DNA from: Anaerolineaceae bacterium
Lineage (GTDB): Bacteria > Chloroflexota > Anaerolineae > Anaerolineales > Villigracilaceae
DNA: 23,620 nucleotides
Assembly: GCA_022181005.1 (NCBI GenBank)
Contig: BQMV01000239.1
Span: 1 to 23,620 of the forward strand
Direction of reading: 5' to 3'
The position numbers were made by a program, and so were the translations under genes. The notes under the pieces are model-generated. The model ran no database searches. It was not told the origin of the DNA and saw nothing but the letters and a program-made list of their open reading frames with translations. Positions 13,495 to 21,744 of the stretch are shown one piece after another (within the stretch, counting starts at the first letter, position 1; each line of letters starts with the position of its first letter).

Positions 13495-13980
13495 ATGGAC
13501 ATCCTGCAACTCATTGACCGACTCGAAGAACTCTTCAACGAGAGCAAATCCATCCCGCTGACGCGCAATGTGATGGTGGATGAAGACCGCATGTTGGATA
13601 TCATTGACCAGATGCGCATCGCCATCCCCGAAGAAGTGAAGAAGGCGCAGCAGCTGCTCGGTCAACGCGACCGCCTGCTGGCGCAGGCGCAAGAAGAGGC
13701 GAATCGCACCCTCGAACTTGCGCGTCAAAAAGCAGACCAACTCTCTTCCAAGGAGCTAGTCGTACAGGAAGCGCAACGGCGCGGGGAGCAAATCCTTTCG
13801 CAAGCGCGAGCCGAAGCTGAAAACACGCGCGACGACGCCAACGATTATGTGATACGAATCCTCACACAGTTGCAAGATGAACTGGAACGTGTGTCTAATC
13901 AGGTCATCAACGGCATCCGCGTAGTGCAAGACGAACAAGATCGTAAGACAGCGATCATCGGCTCGACGGACAAATCATAA
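13495..13980 (+). CDS. Coiled-coil protein related to 'ATPase' / V-type ATPase subunit H-like proteins found beside coaD
   Basis: The 161-residue protein opens with MDILQLIDRLEELFNESKSIPLTRNVMVDEDRMLDIIDQMRIAIPEEVKKAQQ, a pattern I recall from small proteins annotated loosely as 'ATPase' near coaD in Firmicutes. From about residue 55 to 140 it is a long Gln/Glu/Arg/Ala-rich coiled coil, comparable in character to ATP synthase b/E subunits or DivIVA. There is no nucleotide-binding motif, so a true ATPase activity is not supported. It is soluble and cytoplasmic by sequence. The start is supported by GAGGGAG about 8 nt upstream. A strong terminator follows the stop immediately, so it is the last gene of the recG-coaD stretch. 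Its function is unknown; a scaffold or cell-division role would be a guess. Confidence 0.85.
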   Translation: MDILQLIDRLEELFNESKSIPLTRNVMVDEDRMLDIIDQMRIAIPEEVKKAQQLLGQRDRLLAQAQEEANRTLELARQKADQLSSKELVVQEAQRRGEQILSQARAEAENTRDDANDYVIRILTQLQDELERVSNQVINGIRVVQDEQDRKTAIIGSTDKS

Positions 13981-14009
13981 AAAAATCCCTCCGTGCGGAG
14001 GGATTTTTT
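13979..14009. terminator. Bidirectional intrinsic terminator
   Basis: TCCCTCC (13986-13992) pairs with GGAGGGA (13997-14003) around a GTGC loop, flanked by a run of A on the left and TTTTTT (14004-14009) on the right. It works in both directions and separates two convergent genes that end at 13980 and 14022. Confidence 0.93.
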
Positions 14010-14021
14010 GTATGGCAAATT

Positions 14022-15089
14022 CTATTCCACAGCGGCGTTCCGCACGGGAAATTCCTCCGCTTTTCTGCCGAACCACCACGACGCAACAGGGTTGTAGCGG
14101 ATGAATAATTCGTAGATCAGCGCCGAACCGCCTACGCCCATCGCAAACGCGATCCAGATCGAAAGCGGAAGGTTGCCTGTGACCGCCAGTATTTTCTTTC
14201 CCCAGAAATCTTGAATAGGAACGTGGAAGATCAAGATAATAAGCGATATGCGCCCAAAGTATTTCATTAGCGCGGCGAGTTTGTTCGTATGTAATTCGAT
14301 CTGACGCGACAACGCCAGCGTGAACAAAATCCCGACGAGCGCTTCAATCGTGTTAATCAAGAACGAGCTGTATAAGCGCGTGTTCAGATCAATTGGCGAC
14401 TTAATGAAATAATTCATCGCAAGGACAACGACGCCCGAACCGATCATAATCCAAGGATTGTCAAACGTCGTTTCATCGGCAACCTGTCGGACCTCGCTGC
14501 CTAAAATGTAAAAGTATCCGCTCAGCAGGATTAAGTCGAGGCTGAACGGCAAACCGAAGAACTCATACGTTCCGCCCAAGATCGAGATCGAAAACGGGTA
14601 GAACGCGCCAAGGAAGGGCAGCGAGAGCGCCAGCGTAGCGGTTAAAATTCCCAGCCGCAACCAACGGTTGTTCAGTTTGCCGACGACGACAATGAACAGA
14701 AACGCATACAAACTGACCGCAAATAAATTCGGCAAGAACCACAACTGTACCCAGTCAATATACATGCCCGTTCCATACAGCGATTTGACGATGCGTCGCA
14801 GCGCGGTTTCAAATCCCATTTTTTCAAACGACACGGAAGTAAAATAAATGAGGAAAAGCGTGAATAAGAACGGCTTTAATAAGGAATGAAAACGTTTTTT
14901 AGTAAATTCAAAAAACGAAATATTCGTTTTAATAAAGTATCCCGAAAGCAAAAAGAATAACGGCATGTGGAACGAGTAGATAACTTCGTAGCCATATTGC
15001 GAAATAAACCCGAAATCATTGTGCGCCAGCACGACCAGCAGAATGCCGATGCCGCGCGCAATATCAATGTATTCGATACGTTTACGCAT
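14022..15089 (-). CDS. Acyltransferase family 3 membrane protein
   Basis: The 355-residue product is a multi-pass membrane protein of the acyltransferase-3 (OafA/fucose O-acetylase-like) family. The N-terminal signature YIDIARGIGILLVVLAHNDFG contains the family's catalytic-region His (H23) at the end of the first helix. SFHMPLFFLLSGYF (about 38-52) is the second typical motif. About ten hydrophobic helices follow up to residue 340. These enzymes O-acylate sugars on exported polysaccharide, lipid or peptidoglycan; the acceptor is unknown here. It is the last gene of an operon after CorA and the SMP-30 protein; the gap to the latter is 9 nt. No strong SD is seen. A TAAAAT lies 6 nt upstream of the ATG but overlaps the previous stop, so an internal leaderless promoter is possible. 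Confidence 0.88.
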   Translation of the reverse strand: MRKRIEYIDIARGIGILLVVLAHNDFGFISQYGYEVIYSFHMPLFFLLSGYFIKTNISFFEFTKKRFHSLLKPFLFTLFLIYFTSVSFEKMGFETALRRIVKSLYGTGMYIDWVQLWFLPNLFAVSLYAFLFIVVVGKLNNRWLRLGILTATLALSLPFLGAFYPFSISILGGTYEFFGLPFSLDLILLSGYFYILGSEVRQVADETTFDNPWIMIGSGVVVLAMNYFIKSPIDLNTRLYSSFLINTIEALVGILFTLALSRQIELHTNKLAALMKYFGRISLIILIFHVPIQDFWGKKILAVTGNLPLSIWIAFAMGVGGSALIYELFIRYNPVASWWFGRKAEEFPVRNAAVE

Positions 15090-15098
15090 ACTCTGATT

Positions 15099-15953
15099 TT
15101 ACCCCGCGAATTCGAACAGCGGCAGACCTTCGACGTTCGTCTCCACGCGAAAGACGCCGCCCGAAAACGGATACTGATTCAACGTCGCGTCGTCCATATC
15201 TTTTCGGGCGGAGGAGATGAACAATTCGTTCATGTGTTTCCCGCCAAATACGCATGAAGAGGGTTGAAGCGCAGGGATGGGAATTTGCTCCAACAATTGA
15301 CCCGTGTTCGGATTCCATCTCGTTATCTGCGCGCCGCCCCACATAGCGATCCATAAATTACCCTGCGTGTCGGAGGTCATGCCGTCGGGCCAGCCGAGGG
15401 ATGCGGGGATGGTCGCCGCGATGCGCGGGTTGGCGATCGCGCCTGACTCTAAATCGTAGTCAAAGGCTTTCACTTGACGCGTAGGCGTGTCAATATAGTA
15501 AAAAACTTTGCCATCGGCGCTCCACGTCAAGCCGTTGGAGATGGTGACGTCCGACAATAATTTCGTGATGGACTTTCCGTCGAAGGAATACAGCGAACCA
15601 GTTGGGTCTTTCTCGTTGAGATTCATTGTGCCAGCGAGGAAACGTCCACGCGGATCGCATTTGCCGTCGTTGAAGCGATTCGACGTTGGTTCATCCACCG
15701 GAGCGGCAAGAAAAGTTGCCGAGGAAGAATTCAGATCGAAGGTCCAAAAAGAGAGGCGTTTAGCGAGGATGAGTCCGCCGCGCTGACGAACGGCAAGACA
15801 TCCGATAAATTCATCCAATTCGGCAATCTTATCCGCATCAGCGTAGATACGCTTGCCGAGAATATCCAGCCAATACAACGTTTGCGCGCGCGAATCCCAA
15901 ACAGGGCTTTCGCCCAGTTCGGCTTTCGCATCGTAGAGCAACTCAGCGCGCAT
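15099..15953 (-). CDS. SMP-30/gluconolactonase/LRE family protein
   Basis: The 284-residue six-bladed beta-propeller has the metal-site residues of the SMP-30 family. E15 is in LGESPVWD, N95 in RFNDGKCDPRGRFLAGTM, N140 in TISNGLTWSADGK and D190 in LGWPDGMTSD. The family hydrolyses sugar lactones such as gluconolactone with Ca or Zn; the actual substrate cannot be read. No signal peptide is seen, so it is probably cytoplasmic. The ATG is 1 nt after the stop of the CorA gene and the stop is 9 nt before the acyltransferase gene, which indicates translational coupling in a three-gene operon, although the three functions have no obvious link. Confidence 0.92.
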   Translation of the reverse strand: MRAELLYDAKAELGESPVWDSRAQTLYWLDILGKRIYADADKIAELDEFIGCLAVRQRGGLILAKRLSFWTFDLNSSSATFLAAPVDEPTSNRFNDGKCDPRGRFLAGTMNLNEKDPTGSLYSFDGKSITKLLSDVTISNGLTWSADGKVFYYIDTPTRQVKAFDYDLESGAIANPRIAATIPASLGWPDGMTSDTQGNLWIAMWGGAQITRWNPNTGQLLEQIPIPALQPSSCVFGGKHMNELFISSARKDMDDATLNQYPFSGGVFRVETNVEGLPLFEFAG

Positions 15954-15954
15954 G

Positions 15955-16881
15955 TTAAAACCAATCGCGTTTGTATAAAATAAAAGTGGCTGAAACGGTC
16001 AGGATCAGCGAAACGCCGAAGACAAGCAGAAAAGCAAACGGTTGATCTTCGCCCGGCAATTTGACGTTCATGCCATAGAAGGAAGCGACTACGGTAGGGA
16101 CGTTGATCACAATCGTGATGGCGGCAAGCGCCTTCATCACGGCGTTGAGATTGTTTGAGATGATCGAAGCGAAAGCGTCCATCATACTCAACAGAATTTC
16201 GGTGTTGATGCTGGTCATCTGAATCGCTTGTTGATTTTCCGTGAGCACGTCTTCCAGCAAGTCTTTATCTTCCTCGTAATAATTGAAGATTTGCGTGCGT
16301 TGCACGCGTTCCATCATTACCTCGTTCGAACGGAGCGCGGTAGAAAAATAGGTGAGACTTTTTTGATATTTGAGCAACTCAAGCACTTCGCGGTTGCGCG
16401 TAGATTTTTGCAGTTGATCTTCGAGCGCTTCGGTGGCGCGATTGATTTCGCGTAGGTTTGCCAGGTAACGCATAGCAACCTCTAGAAAAATATACAGCGC
16501 GAAACGATAGCGTTTGCCCGTTTTTAGCAAACGATACTTCCCATTCGCCAACGCATTGAATAATTCTTTCTCGTAACGGCAGATCGTAACCACCGCATTC
16601 CCGCGAATAAAAATTCCGAGCGGAACGGTAATATAGGGCGGGTCGCTCTCAAGTTGAGCGTGCGGAATGCGAATCAAAATAAATGTATATTCTTCATCGC
16701 GTTCCATACGCGGCGTTTCGTCCAGGTCGAGCGAATACTGAATATATTCAGGCTCCACGCCCCATTGCGTCAGTTGTTGAATTTCCTCGGGAGTTGGATC
16801 CACCACTTTGACCCACGCGCCATTTTCCATGGACTCCAATTGTTTAATTCCACCCTCAACGGTTTTATAGATAGCGAGCAT
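15955..16881 (-). CDS. corA: CorA family Mg2+/divalent cation transporter
   Basis: The 308-residue protein has the CorA plan: a large cytoplasmic N-terminal alpha/beta domain, a long helix (about 140-250) and two C-terminal membrane helices separated by the signature YGMN (FYGMNVKLPG, about 269-278). The short charged end FILYKRDWF is typical. CorA pentamers import Mg2+, Co2+ or Ni2+ across the cytoplasmic membrane; some members export. The ATG at 16881 has a near-perfect GAGGAGG 6 nt upstream. A good promoter lies about 112 nt further up, leaving a leader that can fold over the SD. It is the first gene of the operon with SMP-30 (1-nt gap) and acyltransferase. Confidence 0.93.
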   Translation of the reverse strand: MLAIYKTVEGGIKQLESMENGAWVKVVDPTPEEIQQLTQWGVEPEYIQYSLDLDETPRMERDEEYTFILIRIPHAQLESDPPYITVPLGIFIRGNAVVTICRYEKELFNALANGKYRLLKTGKRYRFALYIFLEVAMRYLANLREINRATEALEDQLQKSTRNREVLELLKYQKSLTYFSTALRSNEVMMERVQRTQIFNYYEEDKDLLEDVLTENQQAIQMTSINTEILLSMMDAFASIISNNLNAVMKALAAITIVINVPTVVASFYGMNVKLPGEDQPFAFLLVFGVSLILTVSATFILYKRDWF

Positions 16882-16994
16882 AACTGCCTCCTCACAAGTG
16901 AACTATTACGCAGGAGGCAAACCGACCTCCGCAACGATGAAATTTATCGCCTCGACAAAACTGGGAGGCTGACTATCGTCCTGATGAAACATGA
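16882..16994 (-). promoter_or_regulatory. Structured corA leader that can sequester the ribosome binding site
   Basis: In the minus-strand transcript the corA SD lies in AGGAGGC (plus-strand coordinates 16886-16892) and can pair perfectly over 7 bp with GCCTCCT (16912-16918). The same GCCTCCT can instead pair with an upstream GGAGG (16926-16930), freeing the SD. A third GCCTC/GAGGC pair lies further upstream near 16951-16972. Mutually exclusive pairings of this kind are expected in translation-controlling leaders. I cannot match it to a known Mg2+ riboswitch class. Confidence 0.45.
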
Positions 16995-17000
16995 TGGCAT

Positions 17001-17029
17001 ATTTTAAGCCCTAAAGTTGAATTACACAA
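17001..17029 (-). promoter_or_regulatory. Promoter of the corA operon
   Basis: On the minus strand TTGTGT (17029 to 17024), a 17-nt spacer and TAAAAT (17006 to 17001) form a sigma-70-like promoter. Transcription would start near 16994, giving a leader of about 112 nt before the corA ATG. Confidence 0.6.
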
Positions 17030-17085
17030 CTGCGGCGCGTATTCCTTCCCGGCAAGACGGTTAACTTCGTTTCCTCGTCCTGCTC

Positions 17086-17091
17086 TATAAT
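17086..17091 (+). promoter_or_regulatory. -10 box of the glycosyltransferase gene, probably leaderless
   Basis: A perfect TATAAT ends 8 nt before the ATG at 17100; a weak -35 (TTAACT, 17061-17066, 19-nt spacer) is upstream. There is no Shine-Dalgarno. The box decides the start: an in-frame TTG at 17091 overlaps the -10 itself and cannot be in the transcript. Confidence 0.6.
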
Positions 17092-17099
17092 TGACAGCC

Positions 17100-18581
17100 A
17101 TGACGCATTGGAAAAAATATCTCTCGTGGGAATGGGCGCCGCTCTTCATCGGGTTCATTCTGCGCCTGCGACAATACCTAAGCGGACGCTCTCTCTGGGC
17201 AGACGAAGCCATGCTGGCGTTGAACATCGTCAATCGAAATTTCGCAGGCATGTTCCAGCCGCTGGAATATAACCAAGGCGCGCCGCTGGGGTTCCTGTTG
17301 ATTGAAAAATTCTTCAACGCGCTCTTCGGACGACAAGAGATCGTCCTGCGTTTCTTTCCTTTCCTTACGGGAATCGTATCGCTCGCATTATTTTGCCTGC
17401 TTGCTAAAAAGATGTTGCAAGGCGCAGGCTTATATCTCGCCCTCGCGCTGTTTGCGGTCAACCCGCAACTCATAGATTATTCTGTCGAAGCCAAACAATA
17501 TATTGTAGACGCGGCTGCCGCGATCGGTCTCATATGGTTCGCATTCCCCATTTTCCAACGTCAATTTAACCGAAGGGACTTTATTCTTCTCGCCATTGCC
17601 GGGGTTGCAGCATTGTGGGTCTCGCATCCCGCTTTATTCGTCCTTGCGGGAATCGGCGCCGCGCTGGTCGTGCAATTTCTACAAGCGCATGATTATAGAA
17701 ATTTACAAATTTCATTGGGCGTTGGACTGCTCTGGCTGATAAATCTGACGCTGCTATATTTCCTCAACCTGCGGCAACTCAGCCATAACACTTATCTCAC
17801 AGGATATTGGTCGGATGGATTTCTCCCCCTGCCTCCCTGGAACGATTTCAATTGGCTGCGCGAGCTCATCGTATATCAATTTAGCGCTCAGTTTCTGCCA
17901 TTATTAGTCTCTGTCTTAATTCTTATAGGTTGGTTGGCATTGTGTCGAGAACAAAAGAACGCCGCGATCGCTTTCGGGGCGATCGCGCTTTTTGCTTTTA
18001 CCGCCTCTGCGCTGACGTTATACCCCGTTAACGGACGATTAAGCCTTTTCTTGATTCCGCTGGGGATTCTTTTGCTTGGAAAGGCGTTGGACGTTTCGCA
18101 AAAGATCGTCCTATCCAACCGATTCGCATCGGTCGGAAGCGCGATTTTATTGAGCGGATACCTGCTCATTAATCCGTTCATCGTCTCAGCCCAAAACTTT
18201 ATCGCCCCAAAATACGTTGAGCATATTCGTCCGACAATGGAAGTCCTCGCTAACGGATGGAAAGATGGCGACATCCTTTTTGTCACCGCTTGGGCTGAGC
18301 CAGCCTTTCGTTTTTACGCTCCATTTTACAAACTAGAAAACGTCGCGATCGCAACTTCCAACATTGAGGATTATCCCGACGGCGAGAAATTGATCAAACG
18401 CATTCAGCCGCTCGTTGGAAAGAAACGCGTGTGGGTGTTATTCTCTCACGTCTACGAACAGGGCGGCTTCAACGAGCGCGATTATCTCATTGCGTATCTA
18501 AATACAGTCGGGGAAAAGAAGCGTGAGATTCTAAAATCGGGCTCTTCGGTCTATCTATTTCTCTACGATTTGAGCAAATAA
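17100..18581 (+). CDS. GT-C fold membrane glycosyltransferase (GT39/ArnT-like)
   Basis: The 493-residue integral membrane protein begins MTHWKKYLSWEWAPLFIGFILRLRQYL. Soon after the first helix comes the acidic loop GRSLWADEAMLALNI, with D35-E36 matching the catalytic Asp loop of GT-C enzymes that use polyprenyl-phosphate sugars. About ten membrane helices follow to residue 375, then a soluble C-terminal domain (about 376-493, from VEHIRPTMEVLANGWKDGDILFVT) outside the membrane. The family transfers mannose or arabinose-type sugars to proteins, lipids or glycans on the outer face; donor and acceptor are unknown here. It is divergent from the corA operon and convergent with the following minus-strand run, so it is probably transcribed alone. 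The start at 17100 is preferred over the TTG at 17091 because the latter sits in the -10 box. Confidence 0.87.
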   Translation: MTHWKKYLSWEWAPLFIGFILRLRQYLSGRSLWADEAMLALNIVNRNFAGMFQPLEYNQGAPLGFLLIEKFFNALFGRQEIVLRFFPFLTGIVSLALFCLLAKKMLQGAGLYLALALFAVNPQLIDYSVEAKQYIVDAAAAIGLIWFAFPIFQRQFNRRDFILLAIAGVAALWVSHPALFVLAGIGAALVVQFLQAHDYRNLQISLGVGLLWLINLTLLYFLNLRQLSHNTYLTGYWSDGFLPLPPWNDFNWLRELIVYQFSAQFLPLLVSVLILIGWLALCREQKNAAIAFGAIALFAFTASALTLYPVNGRLSLFLIPLGILLLGKALDVSQKIVLSNRFASVGSAILLSGYLLINPFIVSAQNFIAPKYVEHIRPTMEVLANGWKDGDILFVTAWAEPAFRFYAPFYKLENVAIATSNIEDYPDGEKLIKRIQPLVGKKRVWVLFSHVYEQGGFNERDYLIAYLNTVGEKKREILKSGSSVYLFLYDLSK

Positions 18582-18607
18582 GAACGAACTGCGCATCCGC
18601 CTTACGT

Positions 18608-19036
18608 TCATTCTTCATCATCACCCCCGCCCGCTGCGCCCGGCTGCTCCACGCCGATCACCTCGCCATGCACATTGACAATGATCTTAAAGCCCATCAT
18701 GCCAAGGTACGCGCGCAAGTCTTCGGGAATGCCCGTTTGCATGATCTGATCGAATTGCCGCTCCACATTTTTCAACTGTTGTCCGATGGCGGCTTTTGTG
18801 AACACATCTTCCTGCCCGAGCATTTTGGCGGCTTGTTCCGAGATCAAATCTTCGCTGCCTTTCATCATCTCCGCCATTTGGCTCAACACCGCGCGATCCA
18901 CTTGTGCGGCAGGAATATGCCGGCGGAAGCCAGAATCATCCACAACATAACACGGCTCGTCGCCTACGAGCGCCGTTTCGGCAAGGCGATCCGCTTCATC
19001 GAATACCAAGCCTGCAAAAAGAGGTTGGCGCGGCAT
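18608..19036 (-). CDS. Conserved hypothetical protein with acidic Gly-rich tail
   Basis: The 142-residue product is soluble and has no signal peptide. I do not recognise a named family. Visible features are an N-terminal segment (PLFAGLVFDEADRLAETALVGDEPCYVVDDSGFRRHIPA) that looks like a small beta domain, a helical middle (about 45-105) and a final strand pair (GFKIIVNVHGEVIGVEQP), then an acidic glycine-rich end GGGDDEE. It overlaps the stop codon of the upstream LURP-one-like gene by one base (TAATG), so the two are co-translated and probably work in the same process. It is the last gene of the minus-strand run that includes three L,D-transpeptidases. Confidence 0.78.
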   Translation of the reverse strand: MPRQPLFAGLVFDEADRLAETALVGDEPCYVVDDSGFRRHIPAAQVDRAVLSQMAEMMKGSEDLISEQAAKMLGQEDVFTKAAIGQQLKNVERQFDQIMQTGIPEDLRAYLGMMGFKIIVNVHGEVIGVEQPGAAGGGDDEE

Positions 19037-19617
19037 TAGTTATCCTGCTTTCCTTCCATCGTCGCCAGCAAAATGCCAGCCGCAATGCCAAGGCGGCGAT
19101 CCAACAGACGAGAAACATCCATACTAAAATCGAGATTCAATTCGTAACGGAAGAGATGGAAATTTTGCCTCAGGTCAGCCACGCGCGTCGCGCCAAAGAT
19201 AATATCGTAATTTTGCGGCAGCCACGAACCGACAACCAACCGTCGCAATAGCGCCAGCCCTATGCTGTCCTCAAAAAGCAAGCCTTTAACGTTATCGTTC
19301 TCGTCCAATATTTCCCATTCATCGCGCAACAACGAACGCCATCCCTTGCGCCGCAACGCGCCCACTTTTTGATTCGTCTCCGTATCCACCACGTCGTATG
19401 CCGCAGAAAAATCTATGATCTGCCGCGATTTAATGCTCAACACTTCGCGCATCTTCGATTCATCGGCATACACGCGAATATCTTCCTTCCAGCGAAACAT
19501 CTTCTGTTCGCTAAACATCGCTAATTCGCCCGTCGGATCGTAAAAGCGAAGTTTCCCCGTCAATGCCAGAACTTGACGTTTTAACAAATAAGTCGAATGT
19601 TGAAAAATTGGATTCAT
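19036..19617 (-). CDS. LURP-one-related / phospholipid scramblase-like protein
   Basis: The 193-residue protein has the order of a LURP-one/scramblase-type 12-strand barrel: a start NPIFQHSTYLLKRQVLALTGKLRFYDPTGELAMFSEQKMFRWKEDIRVY, then LSIKSRQIIDFSAAYDVVDTETNQKVGALRRKGWRSLLRDEWEILDENDNVKG, ending in a hydrophobic stretch LDRRLGIAAGILLATM. In other bacteria these proteins (YxjI-like) have no proven function; in eukaryotic relatives some move lipids across membranes. There is no signal peptide. It starts 35 nt after the L,D-transpeptidase stop and shares the TAATG junction with the hypothetical gene downstream. Confidence is high for the fold, low for any function. Confidence 0.8.
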   Translation of the reverse strand: MNPIFQHSTYLLKRQVLALTGKLRFYDPTGELAMFSEQKMFRWKEDIRVYADESKMREVLSIKSRQIIDFSAAYDVVDTETNQKVGALRRKGWRSLLRDEWEILDENDNVKGLLFEDSIGLALLRRLVVGSWLPQNYDIIFGATRVADLRQNFHLFRYELNLDFSMDVSRLLDRRLGIAAGILLATMEGKQDN

Positions 19618-19652
19618 ATCCTCACATAACGACGAGAATTTATCTCGCGCCT

Positions 19653-20678
19653 CTAAAAAATTTGGACTCGCGTGCCTTCGCCGGGCAAGTTGAGATACTC
19701 GGTCTCAGGCGAGACGTTCGGACTGGTCCAGCGATACAGGAATTTCGCGGCATCCGACGGCAGATTTATGCAACCATGACTGCGCGGACGTCCGTAATCA
19801 TTATGCCAATACGTGCCGTGAAAAGCGTCGCCGTTGCCGGTAAAAAACGAACTCCACGGCACGCCAGGTAAGTCGTAGATATTTTCAAGCGCGTCGCCTT
19901 GATTCGTCATATGCACCGACGCTCCCTTATGATACGTGCGAAACTCGCCCTTCGGCGTTTCCGTTCCTTCCGCGCCGCTCGAACAGCGTTGTGAAAATAT
20001 AAGCGCATCTCCCTCAAACGCCGTGACAAGTTGAGCCGTTAAGTCAACCACGATGCTTTTCGCCTCGTTCGGCACATCAGATGCGAGCGGGGTCAACTCT
20101 TCATCCGGCACAAGCCGCATTGCATGGGAAGGCACGAAAAAGTCTTTTTGAACTTGCGAATCGTAAATCTGATACCAAATGCTTTTTTCTTCGCGCGTGA
20201 CGACGACGCGCTTCACCCAATGTGTAGATTGGTAATACAACCGATAACCGCGCTTAGCATACACATACGGGTCGAGCTTTGTATCCACAAAAGGAATCGT
20301 AATCTCGCCTAGCTGCCCCTTTTCGTTCAAGTGAAAATTCGGCTTTTGGTATTCCGTTTTTACGGGCAACACCCAGCCTGAATAAGTGTATCCTTCGCCG
20401 TCGATCTGATACCACGCACTATTGAAGTCGTTGCCGAAATCGCCGTTTTCTTCGACGCCGGTCACATTGACAATATTATCTTTTCCGAAGCGATGAATCT
20501 TCTTTGCGTTGAAACTTGGCGCGTCATAGAGCGGAATGCCGCTGATAGTCATACATCCCTGCGAGACGGGATTCTTCGTCAGCGCCTGGGCAATCTTCAA
20601 ATCTTTCAACGCCAAGGCAAGCGTTCCCGCGCTTATTAATTTAAGGAAATCACGACGTGTGAGTTGCGAATCGAACAT
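19653..20678 (-). CDS. L,D-transpeptidase with Tat-like signal (first of three)
   Basis: The 341-residue exported enzyme has a twin-arginine-type N-terminus (TRRDFLKLISAGTLALAL, residues 7-24). Two SH3-like beta modules follow (about 40-105 and 135-190, the first ending GYTYSGWVLPVK). The YkuD catalytic domain spans about 205-341. Its active-site motif is complete: H287 in HGTYWHNDYG and S300-H301-G302-C303 in RSHGCINL, with C303 the nucleophile. L,D-transpeptidases make 3-3 cross-links in peptidoglycan or attach proteins to it, and resist most beta-lactams. The domain order matches the next gene upstream, so these two are paralogues. The ATG at 20678 lacks an SD; a TACACT lies 6 nt upstream. 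The LURP-one-like gene follows 35 nt after its stop. Confidence 0.93.
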   Translation of the reverse strand: MFDSQLTRRDFLKLISAGTLALALKDLKIAQALTKNPVSQGCMTISGIPLYDAPSFNAKKIHRFGKDNIVNVTGVEENGDFGNDFNSAWYQIDGEGYTYSGWVLPVKTEYQKPNFHLNEKGQLGEITIPFVDTKLDPYVYAKRGYRLYYQSTHWVKRVVVTREEKSIWYQIYDSQVQKDFFVPSHAMRLVPDEELTPLASDVPNEAKSIVVDLTAQLVTAFEGDALIFSQRCSSGAEGTETPKGEFRTYHKGASVHMTNQGDALENIYDLPGVPWSSFFTGNGDAFHGTYWHNDYGRPRSHGCINLPSDAAKFLYRWTSPNVSPETEYLNLPGEGTRVQIF

Positions 20679-20730
20679 GTTGTAAGTGTAACTGGAAAAT
20701 CGAGGCTTTGGCTGCGCTATTACCTTTCTC

Positions 20731-21744
20731 TTACACTTCGATTTCCACCCTCGTGCCGACGCGACCGTATATCAATTCTTTCTCTAACGAAACCGTAGGA
20801 ATCGTCCAACGATAGAGCCATTTCGCGGCTTGCGCAGTCATATTGATGCAACCATGGCTGCGCGGACGCCCATAATCGTTATGCCAATATGTGCCATGAA
20901 AGGATATGCCATTCTCTTTGATATAAATCACCCACGGCACGCCGGGCAGATCGAATCCGCTGGCGGCAAGATCGCCCGCCGCCATATGCCGCGTCGGACG
21001 TTTATGATAAGTAAGGTACTCGCCAACGGGCGTCGTATACGTTCCGCTTCGCAAACGTCCCCCGGTAGAAACGCGCGTCGCATAGACGAGTCGACTGCGC
21101 TCGTACGCCATCATCAACTGTCCGTTCAAGTTCACTTTGACAAGCTTCTCCGCGTTGGGAACATCGGAAGAAAGCGGAGCAAGCTCCCCCTCGGAAAGGA
21201 GACGAATATACTTGCCCGGCGCATAATACTGCCGATTAAACTTATCGTCCAGCAGCGCGTACCAGATCTGTCCGTCTATTGGGTTGATCGCGCTGGCAGT
21301 CACCCAATGCGTCGACTCGTAATACAAACGATAAACAACTTCGGAAGCCGCGTCCGCTTCCAAGTGCGCATCGGCAAACGGGACGCTAACCTCGCCCAAT
21401 GCGCCCGCAAGCGAGATCGCCCGCGGCTCGTTGAGGATCGTCTTCACCGGCTGAACGCTTCCTGAATAGACATAGCCGTCATTCTCGACTTGATACCAAA
21501 CGCGGTTGTACGCGCTTTCATCGTCGTCAACGGTAGTATTTGTGATCGGAACAATAAGATCGCGCCAATAGGCTTTCTTGCGTCCCGATTTTCTATTCGG
21601 TTCTTGATATGACCAGATCAATGAATCAACGATCCGCCCTTGAATAACGCCGGCGTTGTCCTCAAGCAACGACAAACGAGGCAACGCCGCCCCAAGCATA
21701 CTATAGCCGCTTAATTTTAAGAAATCGCGCCGAGATATTTTCAT
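20731..21744 (-). CDS. L,D-transpeptidase with Tat-like signal (second of three)
   Basis: This 337-residue protein starts at the ATG at 21744 (MKISRRDFLKLSG), which puts the twin-arginine motif at its usual place; an in-frame TTG at 21765 would only add a few residues. SH3-like segments span about 30-100 and 125-185. The YkuD domain has H283 in HGTYWHNDYG and S296-H297-G298-C299 in RSHGCINM. It is a close paralogue of the transpeptidase 52 nt downstream: several stretches are the same or nearly so, such as HGTYWHNDYGRPRSHGCIN, LYY-STHWV and the linker before the catalytic domain (LAPLSSDVPNAEK versus LTPLASDVPNEAK). A tandem duplication followed by divergence is the simplest explanation. The function is peptidoglycan cross-linking outside the membrane. 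Confidence 0.92.
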   Translation of the reverse strand: MKISRRDFLKLSGYSMLGAALPRLSLLEDNAGVIQGRIVDSLIWSYQEPNRKSGRKKAYWRDLIVPITNTTVDDDESAYNRVWYQVENDGYVYSGSVQPVKTILNEPRAISLAGALGEVSVPFADAHLEADAASEVVYRLYYESTHWVTASAINPIDGQIWYALLDDKFNRQYYAPGKYIRLLSEGELAPLSSDVPNAEKLVKVNLNGQLMMAYERSRLVYATRVSTGGRLRSGTYTTPVGEYLTYHKRPTRHMAAGDLAASGFDLPGVPWVIYIKENGISFHGTYWHNDYGRPRSHGCINMTAQAAKWLYRWTIPTVSLEKELIYGRVGTRVEIEV

